NCBI GenBank assembly: GCA_028690155.1
Contig: JAQVBU010000001.1
Coordinates: 62,001 to 126,000, forward strand
DNA from: Alphaproteobacteria bacterium
Lineage (GTDB): Bacteria > Pseudomonadota > Alphaproteobacteria > UBA9219
DNA length: 64,000 nucleotides
Direction: 5' to 3'
Of the stretch, positions 36,054 through 44,341 are shown piece by piece (the first letter of the stretch is position 1; every line of letters begins with the position of its first letter). The position numbers were made by a program, and so were the translations under genes. Below the pieces are notes generated by a model, which was not told the origin of the DNA, did no database searches, and was given only the letters and a program-made list of their open reading frames with translations.

Positions 36054-37369
36054 TGAAAACACTCTCGCCAAAAGAAATTGCCAAGGAACTCGACCGCTTC
36101 ATCGTCGGCCAAAACGACGCCAAGCGCGCCGTCGCCATCGCGTTGCGCAATCGCTGGCGTCGCCAACAACTTCCCGAGGAGCTCAGGGAAGAGGTCCTTC
36201 CTAAAAACATTCTGATGATCGGGCCTACGGGTGTAGGAAAAACCGAAATCGCACGCCGCTTAGCACGGCTGGCCGGCGCGCCCTTTTACAAGGTCGAGGC
36301 CACCAAATTCACCGAAGTCGGCTATGTCGGGCGCGACGTCGAACAGATCGTGCGCGACCTTGTGGATACGGCGGTCAAAATGGTGCGGGAGCGGATGGGA
36401 AAAACGGTCACGACCAAGGCGAACAAAGCGGCCCAAGAACGCGTTTTGAATGCGCTTGTCGGCGAAAGCGCGACGCCCGAGACGCGCACGAAATTCCGTC
36501 ACATGCTGAAAGCCGGCGAGCTGATGGATCGTGAAATCGAAATCCAAGTTCAGGATGTCGGCGCCTCGAATATGCCGCTTTTTGATGTTCCTGGCATGCC
36601 GGGGGCGCAGATGGGCATGATCAACCTCGGCGATATGCTGGGCAAGCTTGGGGGGCCGCGCGTAAAGACGCGCAAACTTTCGGTGGAGGAAGCGCTGAAC
36701 GTTCTTCAAGATGAAGAGGCGGAAAAGTTGCTCGATATGGACAAGATTGTCGACGAAGCGCTTGAAGAGGTTGAGCAGAACGGCATCGTTTTTCTGGATG
36801 AAATCGATAAAATCGCCGCCGGAGGAGACAGCGCTCGCCTTGCCCATGACGTCAGCCGCGAAGGCGTTCAGCGCGACCTTTTGCCGCTTATCGAAGGAAC
36901 GACCGTCTCAACGAAATACGGCGCGGTAAAGACGGATCATATCCTTTTTATCGCCTCGGGGGCCTTTCATCTTTCGAAGCCGTCCGATCTTCTGCCGGAG
37001 CTTCAAGGGCGTCTGCCCATACGGGTTGAGTTGACCCCCCTTTCGCGCGAAGACTTTAAACGCATTTTGACCGAGCCCGAAGCCAACCTGATCACGCAGT
37101 ACAAAGCGCTCATGAAAACCGAGAACGTCACGCTCAATTTTACCGACGACGCGATCGACGCGCTGGCTCGCCTTGCGACGGAGATCAACGCCAACGTCGA
37201 GAATATTGGCGCCCGGCGTTTGCATACGCTTCTTGAAAAGCTTCTTGAGGATATTAGCTTTGACGCGAATGAACGGGCCGGGACAGAAGTAACGATTGAC
37301 GGCGCCTACGTTCAAACGACCCTCCAAGATTTTACGCAACAGTCTGATTTATCAAAATTTATTTTGTAG
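36053..37369 (+). CDS. hslU: ATP-dependent protease ATPase subunit HslU
   Basis: 438 residues. AAA+ unfoldase partner of HslV. Walker [16 protein letters not shown] (about residues 61-75), pore motif [16 protein letters not shown], the intermediate I domain (about 110-230), Walker [14 protein letters not shown], and the sensor-2 region [20 protein letters not shown]. The C-terminus ends ..SKFIL, the tail that inserts into HslV. Confidence 0.98.
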   Translation: MKTLSPKEIAKELDRFIVGQNDAKRAVAIALRNRWRRQQLPEELREEVLPKNILMIGPTGVGKTEIARRLARLAGAPFYKVEATKFTEVGYVGRDVEQIVRDLVDTAVKMVRERMGKTVTTKANKAAQERVLNALVGESATPETRTKFRHMLKAGELMDREIEIQVQDVGASNMPLFDVPGMPGAQMGMINLGDMLGKLGGPRVKTRKLSVEEALNVLQDEEAEKLLDMDKIVDEALEEVEQNGIVFLDEIDKIAAGGDSARLAHDVSREGVQRDLLPLIEGTTVSTKYGAVKTDHILFIASGAFHLSKPSDLLPELQGRLPIRVELTPLSREDFKRILTEPEANLITQYKALMKTENVTLNFTDDAIDALARLATEINANVENIGARRLHTLLEKLLEDISFDANERAGTEVTIDGAYVQTTLQDFTQQSDLSKFIL

Positions 37370-37482
37370 GCCCGGTCATAATAGTTAACAAAGAGGCTCG
37401 TTTTTTTAATATCTTGATTGCCAAGAATACTTGCGCGGGGTATATTTCATTTAAAGTTTAAGTATTTTTTAACGGAGACATC

Positions 37483-37743
37483 ATGACTCTGACGCCGGAA
37501 CAAGTTGCCGCCATTCAGGAAAAACACAGCGACAAAATTTCGAGCGATTATACATGCCTTGACGACCCCCAGAGGGCAGAAGGTGCTTGGTATCTCTTGG
37601 GTTGTGATGGCGGCCTCCCCCGTAAGGACCTCATTCAAAGAACAAACTCTACCGCCGAGGACCCGCGCCTTGGCGATGCGCTCCGCTCCCCCCATACGGG
37701 GACAATGGCGGGGACGACAACTTATAACAACTACCGCTTGTAA
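37483..37743 (+). CDS. Small orphan protein, 86 residues
   Basis: ATG 37483 is preceded by GGAG with 6-base spacing. The protein starts MTLTPEQVAAIQEKHSDKI and has no recognised family, signal or membrane segment; it contains two Cys, a Trp-Tyr pair and ends in TTTYNNYRL. The stop codon is created by a tandem 16-base duplication; without it the frame would end three codons later (RLAPA). It follows hslU by 113 bases of AT-rich sequence. Confidence 0.6.
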   Translation: MTLTPEQVAAIQEKHSDKISSDYTCLDDPQRAEGAWYLLGCDGGLPRKDLIQRTNSTAEDPRLGDALRSPHTGTMAGTTTYNNYRL

Positions 37744-37756
37744 CAACTACCGCTTG
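37725..37756 (+). repeat. Perfect tandem 16-base duplication at the 3' end of the small gene
   Basis: TAACAACTACCGCTTG occurs twice head to tail (37725-37740 and 37741-37756). The first base triplet of the second unit is the TAA stop of the 86-residue frame. Confidence 0.95.
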
Positions 37757-37912
37757 GCCCCCGCTTAATTTTTGGATCCTTTAAGGCGCGCGGCCCTTTT
37801 TTTGTTTCCAATCCGGAACAAAACAAAATATCTTTTTGTTCTCAATAGAATAGGTTAATCGCCTTTTTTGTTCCTCATGCGGAACGACATAAAATTTCAA
37901 AAATATATTCTG

Positions 37913-37927
37913 GAACATTTCAAGAAC
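37913..37927. promoter_or_regulatory. LexA-type SOS box candidate
   Basis: GAAC-ATTTCAA-GAAC has the same spacing and orientation as the recA box at 16394. It lies 6 bases before a TTGACT -35-like hexamer. Confidence 0.5.
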
Positions 37928-37933
37928 GTCGGG

Positions 37934-37963
37934 TTGACTTTAATGCGCTCTTTTGACTAGGGT
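37934..37963 (+). promoter_or_regulatory. Sigma-70-like promoter candidate
   Basis: TTGACT (37934-37939) and TAGGGT (37958-37963) with an 18-base spacer, or CTAGGG with 17. It points into a non-coding, structured segment rather than a gene. Confidence 0.5.
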
Positions 37964-37969
37964 GGAGGG

Positions 37970-38080
37970 GCCTAGAGTAGAGAACGGCGGAGCGCGGACC
38001 TCCCGCTTCCGCTGTGGGCGTTGGTCGCCGGAGCACGCTTTTCGACAACTGCGTCGAAAAAAAGCTCCGGCTCCGATGCG
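37970..38080 (+). ncRNA. Candidate small RNA, unassigned
   Basis: GC-rich segment downstream of the promoter candidate with nested complementary pairs: CGGCG (37985-37989) with CGCCG (38026-38030), GCGGA (37994-37998) with TCCGC (38008-38012), and GGAGC (38030) with GCTCC (38064) enclosing TTTTCGAC / GTCGAAAA. It does not match SRP RNA, tmRNA or RNase P by eye. A T-rich terminator is not visible, and an alternative is that the hairpins belong to the 3' end of mrdA. Confidence 0.25.
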
Positions 38081-38081
38081 C

Positions 38082-39926
38082 TCAAGACGAATACCGCTTC
38101 TGGCACTCCCACAAAATGTCTCGCGCAATCGGCGCCGCTTTATGCGCCCCGCTTCCTCCGTGTTCGACCACAACGGAAACGGCATACCGCGGCTTGCTTA
38201 CCGGCGCATAGCCGACAAAAAGCGCGTGGTCGCGTTCACGCCACGGAAGATCCTCGTTTCGGATGACGCCGGAAAGACGCTCGGCCTTGCTGATACGACG
38301 GACTTGTGCCGATCCGGTCTTTCCCGCCATCTCCATTCCCCGCTGAGAAATGGCCGCGCCCGATGCCGTTCCATGCTCCCGGTTGACGACGGCCGCCATG
38401 CCTCGGCGCACAAGCGCTATATGGTCGGGATTCAGCCCCATGTCTTCCCACTCTTTTTGCGTCAAGGACTCTTCCCCGATCTTTTGGACCAGGTGGGGGA
38501 AAACCGCCCGCCCGTTATTAGCCAAACGGGCGGTCATGACCGCAAGCTGAAGCGGCGAAGCCAGTACAAACCCCTGCCCGATGGCCGCGATTAATGTTTC
38601 GCCTTGCTGCCACTCTTGATGACGCGATGTTTTTTTCCACGCGCGACTTGGAACAAAGCCGCTTCGTTCGTGGGGCAAGTCCAGCCCTACTTTTTCGCCG
38701 AAGCCAAAACGTTGCGCCATGGCCCTTATTTTATCGATGCCAACGCGCTTGCCGACTTCATAAAAGTAGGTGTCGCACGAATAGGCCAAGGCATCGATGA
38801 GATTGACATAACCGTGACCGCTGCTTTTCCAACAATGGAAGACGTGCTCGCCAAGCTCGTAATGCCCCGGACAAAAAACTTTCTCTTTAGGAGAAACGAC
38901 ATCCGCATCCAGCGCGGCAAGGGCTGTAATAATCTTGAACGTCGAGCCGGGCGCATAGGTCCCGCCGATAGCCTTGTTCAAAAGAGGGGCGTGAATATCG
39001 CGGTTAAGCCGCAACCAATCTTTGTTCGAAATGCCGAACGTAAAAAGATTGGGGTCAAAACTTGGGTGAGAGACAAGCGCCAAAATGTCACCCGTAAAAA
39101 TATCCATAAGAACCGCGGACGCCCCTTCTTCGGCCGCCACTCTTTTCTGGGTAAATTGTTGAAGCCCTATATCAAGCGTCAACGCGATATCGCGACCCGG
39201 AATCGGATCATGCCGTACGAGCTCACGAACCACGCGCCCGTGCGCGTTGACCTCCATTTCGACGTCGCCCATCTGACCGCGCATGGCTTTTTCATATTGT
39301 TTTTCGATCCCATTTTTTCCGATATGAAATCCGGGCGTCATCAGAACCTCATTTTCCTCCTCGCGGGCATCATCGATATCGTCCCGCGAAACAGATCCGA
39401 CGTATCCCAAAACATGGGCCGTCGTTTCGCCGTAAGGATAGGTCCGTATTTCGCCGGCGTCGATATCGACGCCGATAAGATCGGGCGTATGGGCCGCAAT
39501 ACGATCCATTTGGTCTCGCGACAAATTGTCCTTTATGAGAATGGCGTTGAAGCTTCGACGCTCCCGCATATCGCGATCAATGCGCTGTTTTTCTTCCTTT
39601 GTCAGAAAAACAAACTGGGAAATTTCTTCGATAAGAGCGTTGAGACTTTTTGTATCGCTTATCTGTTCCGGCAAAAGAACGGCGCGAAACGTTTGGTCGT
39701 TAACGGCCAAAGGCGTTCCGAACCGATCCAAAATTTTTCCTCGCGGGGGAAGAACCATGCGTAGGTTGATACGATTGTCTTCGGCCATGCGGCGATAGTT
39801 TCCGCCTTTTAAGATCTGAAGATAGTAAATGCGCCCGGCAAGAAGGGAAAAAAGAAGCATCTGCGCGCCGCCGATCAAAAGGGCGCGCCGGGAGAAAATG
39901 CGCATTTTTTCCGTATTATTAGGCAT
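38082..39926 (-). CDS. mrdA: Penicillin-binding protein 2 (elongasome transpeptidase)
   Basis: 614 residues. One N-terminal membrane anchor (about 14-32), a dimerisation domain, and the transpeptidase domain with catalytic YAPGSTFKI (SxxK), YSCDTYF (SxN-like) and AGKTGSAQV (KTG). It cross-links peptidoglycan during cell elongation. It is downstream of mreC and mreD (16 bases from mreD), the usual order. rodA, which normally follows, is absent here. Confidence 0.97.
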   Translation of the reverse strand: MPNNTEKMRIFSRRALLIGGAQMLLFSLLAGRIYYLQILKGGNYRRMAEDNRINLRMVLPPRGKILDRFGTPLAVNDQTFRAVLLPEQISDTKSLNALIEEISQFVFLTKEEKQRIDRDMRERRSFNAILIKDNLSRDQMDRIAAHTPDLIGVDIDAGEIRTYPYGETTAHVLGYVGSVSRDDIDDAREEENEVLMTPGFHIGKNGIEKQYEKAMRGQMGDVEMEVNAHGRVVRELVRHDPIPGRDIALTLDIGLQQFTQKRVAAEEGASAVLMDIFTGDILALVSHPSFDPNLFTFGISNKDWLRLNRDIHAPLLNKAIGGTYAPGSTFKIITALAALDADVVSPKEKVFCPGHYELGEHVFHCWKSSGHGYVNLIDALAYSCDTYFYEVGKRVGIDKIRAMAQRFGFGEKVGLDLPHERSGFVPSRAWKKTSRHQEWQQGETLIAAIGQGFVLASPLQLAVMTARLANNGRAVFPHLVQKIGEESLTQKEWEDMGLNPDHIALVRRGMAAVVNREHGTASGAAISQRGMEMAGKTGSAQVRRISKAERLSGVIRNEDLPWRERDHALFVGYAPVSKPRYAVSVVVEHGGSGAHKAAPIARDILWECQKRYSS

Positions 39927-39942
39927 TCCGTTGATGTCTGTT

Positions 39943-40455
39943 TCAAGTCGAGCTTAGCACGGTACGCTGAAGCTGTATGAATATCCAGCATGGAAGCGGG
40001 AAAAAGACAACGGCCAAAAGAATTTGAATGAGAACCGGAAGGAAGGGGATAAGTTGCCAGCTTAAAAGGCTCAACACGATCCACTGAACGAGCATCATAA
40101 TGATGGCCGATAACGTAAAGCCGACCCAAAGCATAAAAAAGGAATGGCCGGTAAAGAAACTTCGATAGCGCAAGATGAGTTGCTGCGCCACCGTATAAAG
40201 AAGGGCCGAAAGGCCTAAGGCGTTTCCGCCGATAAAGTCGTTTAAAAGACCGATGAAGAATGCCACAAAAGGAGGAAAAAGATCGGGTCTGTGGGCCGAC
40301 CAATAAAAAAGGGCAAAAAAGGCCAAAGGAGGCATAACGTTTCCGAGATAGGGAAACGGCCAAAGGCTCGCGCTTAAGAAAGTAAAAAGAAGCCCAAGCA
40401 CAGTCGGTACAGAAGCCCTGGCCCAAAGATCAAGTCGTTGCCAAAACGTCTCCAT
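39943..40455 (-). CDS. mreD: Rod shape-determining membrane protein MreD
   Basis: 170 residues, mostly hydrophobic, with about five membrane helices. Identified by size, topology, the FFIGLLNDFIGGNALGLSAL segment and its place between mreC (2-base gap) and mrdA. It links MreC to the elongation machinery. Confidence 0.9.
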   Translation of the reverse strand: METFWQRLDLWARASVPTVLGLLFTFLSASLWPFPYLGNVMPPLAFFALFYWSAHRPDLFPPFVAFFIGLLNDFIGGNALGLSALLYTVAQQLILRYRSFFTGHSFFMLWVGFTLSAIIMMLVQWIVLSLLSWQLIPFLPVLIQILLAVVFFPLPCWIFIQLQRTVLSST

Positions 40456-40457
40456 AC

Positions 40458-41357
40458 TTACCGACCGCTTCGAACGCTATGTTTTTTACTCATGGAATTA
40501 AGAGGGCCGCCTTCCAGATTGAAGTCGACAAGGCGAATATAGTTAACGCGGCTTAAGTCGGCGGACGGAACAATTCGATAAGCGCCGCGTTCCGTTTCTT
40601 TCAGCGTGCCAATGGGAAGATTGGGCGCAAAAACGCCGCCGTGTCCCGACGTCACAACATGCGCCCCTTCAAAAACCATGGCATCGCGCGCCAAGAAAAG
40701 AAGTTTTGGCATTTCGGTGTTATCGCCCGCCAGAATGGCGCGATCGCCGGTTTCGGCGATTGTGACGGGGATGCGAGAATTAAGATCCGAGATGAGCCAG
40801 ATCCTCGACGACCAGGTTCCGACTTCAATGACGCGGCCAATCAAACCATCGCCCGTCATGGCCGCCATGCCCTCGCGAACACCATCCGACTTTCCTGCGG
40901 TTAAAATAAGGCCTCGCGTGTAGGCGTTTCCTGAATCGGCAATGACGCGCGCCGAAATATAAGATAAAGACGGCTCAGTCTTAAAATGCAGGAGGGATTT
41001 AAGTTCCGCGTTTTCTTTTTGCAAAAGAACGACTGTATTTTTCCATTCGACCATTCGTCTGTTTTCCTGACGAAGTTTTTCATTTTCGCTTCTCAGGGAG
41101 ACAAGATCGCGCAACGTCGTTCCAACCTCTTCGACAGCCGAAGCGCCACGGGCAACGACGTTAAAAAAAGGCGTTAAAGCATCGGTCACATGCGCACGCA
41201 ACGACATAACGGCTTCCGGTTGGGCCTGCGAAAGAACAAGAAGCGTGATAGAACACACAATAAAAATTAACGGTGAAAAATAGTGCGAAAAGCCGCGCCA
41301 TGAAAGCGTAGCTTCGGCGTAATGCCATCGAAAAGTTGGGGAACGACGGATCGGCAT
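40458..41357 (-). CDS. mreC: Rod shape-determining protein MreC
   Basis: 299 residues from ATG 41357; a TTG 15 bases earlier is less likely. One membrane anchor (about residues 25-47), a coiled coil (LVSLRSENEKLRQENRRMVEW), then the periplasmic beta-rich domain with VIADSGNAYTRGLILTAGKSDGV, GLIGRVIEVG and TSGHGGVFAPNLPIG. mreB, normally upstream, is not in the window; the upstream gene is a PEP-synthase regulator. Confidence 0.95.
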   Translation of the reverse strand: MPIRRSPTFRWHYAEATLSWRGFSHYFSPLIFIVCSITLLVLSQAQPEAVMSLRAHVTDALTPFFNVVARGASAVEEVGTTLRDLVSLRSENEKLRQENRRMVEWKNTVVLLQKENAELKSLLHFKTEPSLSYISARVIADSGNAYTRGLILTAGKSDGVREGMAAMTGDGLIGRVIEVGTWSSRIWLISDLNSRIPVTIAETGDRAILAGDNTEMPKLLFLARDAMVFEGAHVVTSGHGGVFAPNLPIGTLKETERGAYRIVPSADLSRVNYIRLVDFNLEGGPLNSMSKKHSVRSGR

Positions 41358-41422
41358 GACACAGCAAATCAAAAAGTTACACGTTTTATTAACCTAAGTC
41401 CCCTGCTCTGCCAATCCCTTAT

Positions 41423-42271
41423 TTAAGGGGCGTCGTTTTTTTGTTTTTCTTTTTTTTCTCGGCGAAGTTTTTCCTTATGACGGGTCAACAACATCATAAT
41501 TTCGGCAGACGTTTCTTCGATGGAGCGCCGTGACACATCGATAATAGGACACCCAATCTGCACAAAAAAACGACGCGACTCTTGCACTTCCTCACGAACA
41601 GACTCGGGATTTGTATACGGGGTTTCTGAAACTTCTTTAAGAATTTTCAATCGGTTACGTCTTATTTCCACAAGACTCTTCACATCCTTCACAAGACCAA
41701 CAATAAGCGGTTTTTTGAGCTTTGAAAAATCAGGTAAAGGGTTTCCTAAGATAAAGGGGATGTTGGCTGCACGAATTCCTCTTCCGGCTAAATAAACACA
41801 CGTCGGTGTTTTCGACGTTCTTGAAACGCCAATAATAATAACATCCGCTTTTCCAAGCTCCTCCTCTCCATGGCCGTCATCCTGAGCCATAGCAAAATCC
41901 ATCGCATCAATGCGATCAAAGTAATGTTCGTCGAGAACATGCTGACGCCCCGGACTATGAATAGGCTCTTTTCCCAAAAGAGAGATCATCCCTCTTAAAA
42001 CAGGTTTTAAAACAGGGATACATTCAATCTCATACTCATGACAAAAATTCTCAAGCTCTTGTTTTAGTTTTTCATCGACAAACGTAAAAAGAACAAGCCC
42101 TGGCTTTTCTTCCAACGACTTGAAAACCATTTTTAGAAGTTGTGAGGAACGAATGAGATTCCAATAGTGTTTTTTAACATCAACGTTTTCAAATTGAACA
42201 AGGCACGCACGCGTCAAAGAAGCGAGCGTTTCTCCGGTTGAATCGGAAACAAGGTGAATATGAAAAACCAT
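41423..42271 (-). CDS. PEP synthase/PPDK regulatory protein (kinase-pyrophosphorylase, DUF299)
   Basis: 282 residues. Bifunctional ADP-dependent kinase and Pi-dependent pyrophosphorylase controlling phosphoenolpyruvate synthase or pyruvate phosphate dikinase. Seen: N-terminal FHIHLVSDSTGETLASL, the P-loop-like IGVSRTSKTPTCVYLAGRG (about residues 147-165), and RSIEETSAEIM near the C-terminus. In alphaproteobacteria this gene commonly borders the replication origin opposite rho, as here. Whether the target is PpsA or PpdK cannot be told. Confidence 0.94.
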   Translation of the reverse strand: MVFHIHLVSDSTGETLASLTRACLVQFENVDVKKHYWNLIRSSQLLKMVFKSLEEKPGLVLFTFVDEKLKQELENFCHEYEIECIPVLKPVLRGMISLLGKEPIHSPGRQHVLDEHYFDRIDAMDFAMAQDDGHGEEELGKADVIIIGVSRTSKTPTCVYLAGRGIRAANIPFILGNPLPDFSKLKKPLIVGLVKDVKSLVEIRRNRLKILKEVSETPYTNPESVREEVQESRRFFVQIGCPIIDVSRRSIEETSAEIMMLLTRHKEKLRREKKEKQKNDAP

Positions 42272-42418
42272 AATTTCTGTGACTCTTGTGGAAAAGTCGC
42301 CCCTCTAATTGAAAGCGGTTTTTTTCATACCCTATTTAAAAGATTTTCCAAAATTTTATCACCAGCGGGATAAAAACGAGAAACCATGTGTTAAAAATGG
42401 GGAAAAAAAGAAAGGGCG

Positions 42419-42436
42419 TTATCCACATTATCCACA
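42419..42436 (+). promoter_or_regulatory. Two directly abutting consensus DnaA boxes
   Basis: TTATCCACA occurs twice with no spacer, both perfect matches to the consensus. A weaker third copy (TTATTCAAC) follows at 42440. Confidence 0.9.
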
Positions 42437-42454
42437 GAGTTATTCAACATCAGG

Positions 42455-42469
42455 TTAAAAAAGGATTAA
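42455..42469 (+). promoter_or_regulatory. CtrA-type binding site within oriC
   Basis: TTAA-AAAAGGA-TTAA exactly fits TTAA-N7-TTAA, the CtrA recognition motif. It starts 19 bases after the tandem DnaA boxes. In Caulobacter, CtrA bound at the origin represses replication. Confidence 0.65.
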
Positions 42470-42525
42470 TTATAAGTTATAAACAAATAAAATTTTAACC
42501 TTTTTAACAAACCTACATAAATATG
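42455..42525. other. Candidate DNA-unwinding element
   Basis: About 70 bases composed almost wholly of A and T, immediately beside the tandem DnaA boxes and before the minus-strand box at 42526. Confidence 0.6.
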
Positions 42526-42633
42526 TGTGGAGAAAAACTGTCCTTAAGAAAGGATAAGTTTTAATCCCCTCTTTTTACAGGCTCAACCTACAACTACTAT
42601 CTTTCTTTTAAAAAAAAGAAGGAAGAGGCCATG

Positions 42634-42642
42634 TGTGCATAA
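42634..42642 (-). promoter_or_regulatory. Consensus DnaA box
   Basis: The plus strand reads TGTGCATAA, the reverse complement of TTATGCACA, a perfect TTATNCACA match. Confidence 0.75.
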
Positions 42643-42919
42643 AGGCATTTTTCCATCAAAAAAGAAAATCAAGAGGATCTCAATCTTCCATTCCGTCAAA
42701 TCTTTTTGACACCCTATTTTAAAGATATGGTTAATGCTTGTTTCATAATGATTTCTTGACTTCATACGCGCTCTTCGTTACAAACACGCTGTTCCGACGT
42801 TGTAATTTTCTGATGCCATAATTTCTCGACCGCCGGAATCTCACCCAAACGACTGGCACAACACAATCTGCATGGGCACGTCATATGTGTCCAAATTTTC
42901 AGATAATACGAAGGATAAA

Positions 42920-44281
42920 ATGAGTTCTACAACTTTACGCGAATTGAAAGCCAAAACACCGGCCGAACTTCTTGCGCTTGCGGAAAAAAACGGCGTTGAA
43001 GGGGCAAGTTCCATGCGCAAACAGGATATGCTGTTTGCCATTTTAAAAATCATAGGCGAGCAACCCAATCAGACCATTTCTGGAGAGGGTGTTCTTGAAG
43101 TTCTTCCTGACGGATTTGGGTTTCTTCGATCGCCTGAAGCCAACTATCTTCCTGGACCGGATGATATCTATGTTTCGCCGTCTCAGGTTCGAAAATTTAA
43201 TCTCAGAACCGGGGATACCGTTGAAGGCGAAATTCGTTCCCCCAAGGAAGGCGAGCGTTATTTTGCCTTATTGAAGGTTACGGCCATCAATTTTGATGAC
43301 CCTGAAAAAACGCGTCATCGTGTTGGATTTGATAACCTGACGGCTCTTTATCCGAAAGAGCATCTTAAACTTGAGATGCCAAATCTGACAAAGAAAGAGT
43401 ACACGTCGCGTATTATTGATCTCGTGTGTCCGCTTGGAAAAGGGCAGCGTGCCTTGATCGTTGCGCCGCCGCGCACAGGCAAGACCGTCATGATGCAAAA
43501 CATCGCCCACGCGATTACGACCAATCATCCTGAAGTATATTTAATTGTCCTTTTGATCGACGAGCGTCCTGAAGAAGTGACGGACATGGCTCGGTCCGTG
43601 AAGGGGGAAGTCATTAGCTCGACGTTTGACGAGCCGGCCACGCGCCACGTTCAAGTGGCCGAGATGGTTATCGAAAAAGCCAAGCGCCTCGTGGAACACA
43701 AGCGCGACGTTGTGATCCTCTTGGATAGCATCACGCGGTTAGCACGTGCGTATAATACGGTCGTGCCATCATCGGGAAAGGTGTTGACGGGCGGTGTGGA
43801 TGCCAACGCGTTGCAGCGTCCCAAGCGTTTCTTCGGTGCCGCGCGTAATATCGAGGAGGGCGGTTCGCTCACCATCATTGCCACAGCGTTGATCGATACG
43901 GGAAGCCGTATGGATGAGGTTATTTTTGAAGAGTTCAAGGGGACAGGGAACTCGGAAATTATCCTTGATCGCAAATTGTCCGACCGCAGAACGTTTCCCG
44001 CCATCGACATCACGAAGTCCGGAACGCGCAAGGAAGAACTTCTTGTCGATAAGGGCACGATGTCAAAGATGTGGGTCTTGCGTCGTGTTCTGTTGCCCAT
44101 GGGCGTTACGGACGCCATGGAATTTCTGCTCGACAAGCTTAAGTACTCGAAGACCAATGCTGAATTTTTCGATAGCATGGGGCAGGGAGGCGGCAATGAA
44201 AACGGCACGCCGACCGTTCAACGGGCGACGATTGCCCGTCGGACCTCGTCTTCAGGATCGACAAATTCCGATAGGGACTAG
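42920..44281 (+). CDS. rho: Transcription termination factor Rho
   Basis: 453 residues from ATG 42920, preceded by AAGGA; an upstream ATG (42872) has no ribosome site and adds 16 atypical residues. N-terminal [18 protein letters not shown], the RNA-binding cold-shock-like domain ([33 protein letters not shown]), Walker [11 protein letters not shown], the [14 protein letters not shown]alker B, the Q-loop and secondary RNA site ([16 protein letters not shown]) are present. The C-terminus has a Gly/Asn/Ser-rich extension. The TAG stop is formed by repeat copy B. mnmE, usually next in alphaproteobacteria, is replaced by two unrelated genes on the other strand. Confidence 0.98.
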   Translation: MSSTTLRELKAKTPAELLALAEKNGVEGASSMRKQDMLFAILKIIGEQPNQTISGEGVLEVLPDGFGFLRSPEANYLPGPDDIYVSPSQVRKFNLRTGDTVEGEIRSPKEGERYFALLKVTAINFDDPEKTRHRVGFDNLTALYPKEHLKLEMPNLTKKEYTSRIIDLVCPLGKGQRALIVAPPRTGKTVMMQNIAHAITTNHPEVYLIVLLIDERPEEVTDMARSVKGEVISSTFDEPATRHVQVAEMVIEKAKRLVEHKRDVVILLDSITRLARAYNTVVPSSGKVLTGGVDANALQRPKRFFGAARNIEEGGSLTIIATALIDTGSRMDEVIFEEFKGTGNSEIILDRKLSDRRTFPAIDITKSGTRKEELLVDKGTMSKMWVLRRVLLPMGVTDAMEFLLDKLKYSKTNAEFFDSMGQGGGNENGTPTVQRATIARRTSSSGSTNSDRD

Positions 44282-44341
44282 AGCCGATCGCAATAAGGTT
44301 GGCCGCTTTTGCGGCCAATCGTTTGCCTAAATCGACTTTAG
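44278..44341. repeat. CTAG-ended palindromic intergenic repeat, copy B
   Basis: It exactly fills the gap between convergent rho and the GGDEF gene. It starts CTAGAGCCGATCGCAATAAGG and contains a perfect 8-bp hairpin TTGGCCGC-TTTT-GCGGCCAA. The right side, CGTTTGCC...CGACTTTAG, aligns with copies A and C. It carries the rho TAG stop at its left end and overlaps the TAA stop of the GGDEF gene at its right end. Confidence 0.8.

Larger units (their letters stand above)
37744..38081. other. Intergenic region with regulatory-looking motifs and structured segment
   Basis: 338 bases with no credible protein gene. 37777-37804 holds a GC-rich imperfect hairpin followed by T7, a possible terminator for the small gene. 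37805-37930 is AT-rich with six GAAC/GTTC motifs (37816, 37838, 37870, 37882, 37913, 37924). 37934-37963 resembles a sigma-70 promoter. 37964-38080 is GC-rich with nested inverted repeats. The end overlaps the 3' side of mrdA. Confidence 0.6.
42272..42919. other. Predicted chromosomal replication origin (oriC)
   Basis: A 648-base, AT-rich, gene-free region between the PPSR gene and rho, the usual oriC location in alphaproteobacteria. It holds three perfect DnaA boxes (TTATNCACA): 42419-42427 and 42428-42436 in direct tandem on the plus strand, and 42634-42642 on the minus strand. Three one-mismatch boxes are at 42287-42295 (minus), 42477-42485 (plus) and 42526-42534 (minus). There is one CtrA-type box and a very AT-rich unwinding segment. 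Genes on both sides diverge from it. Confidence 0.88.

Noticed and set aside
42719..42734. TTAA-N8-TTAA in the origin region
   Set aside because: Spacing is one base too long for a CtrA site; listed only as a degenerate match.
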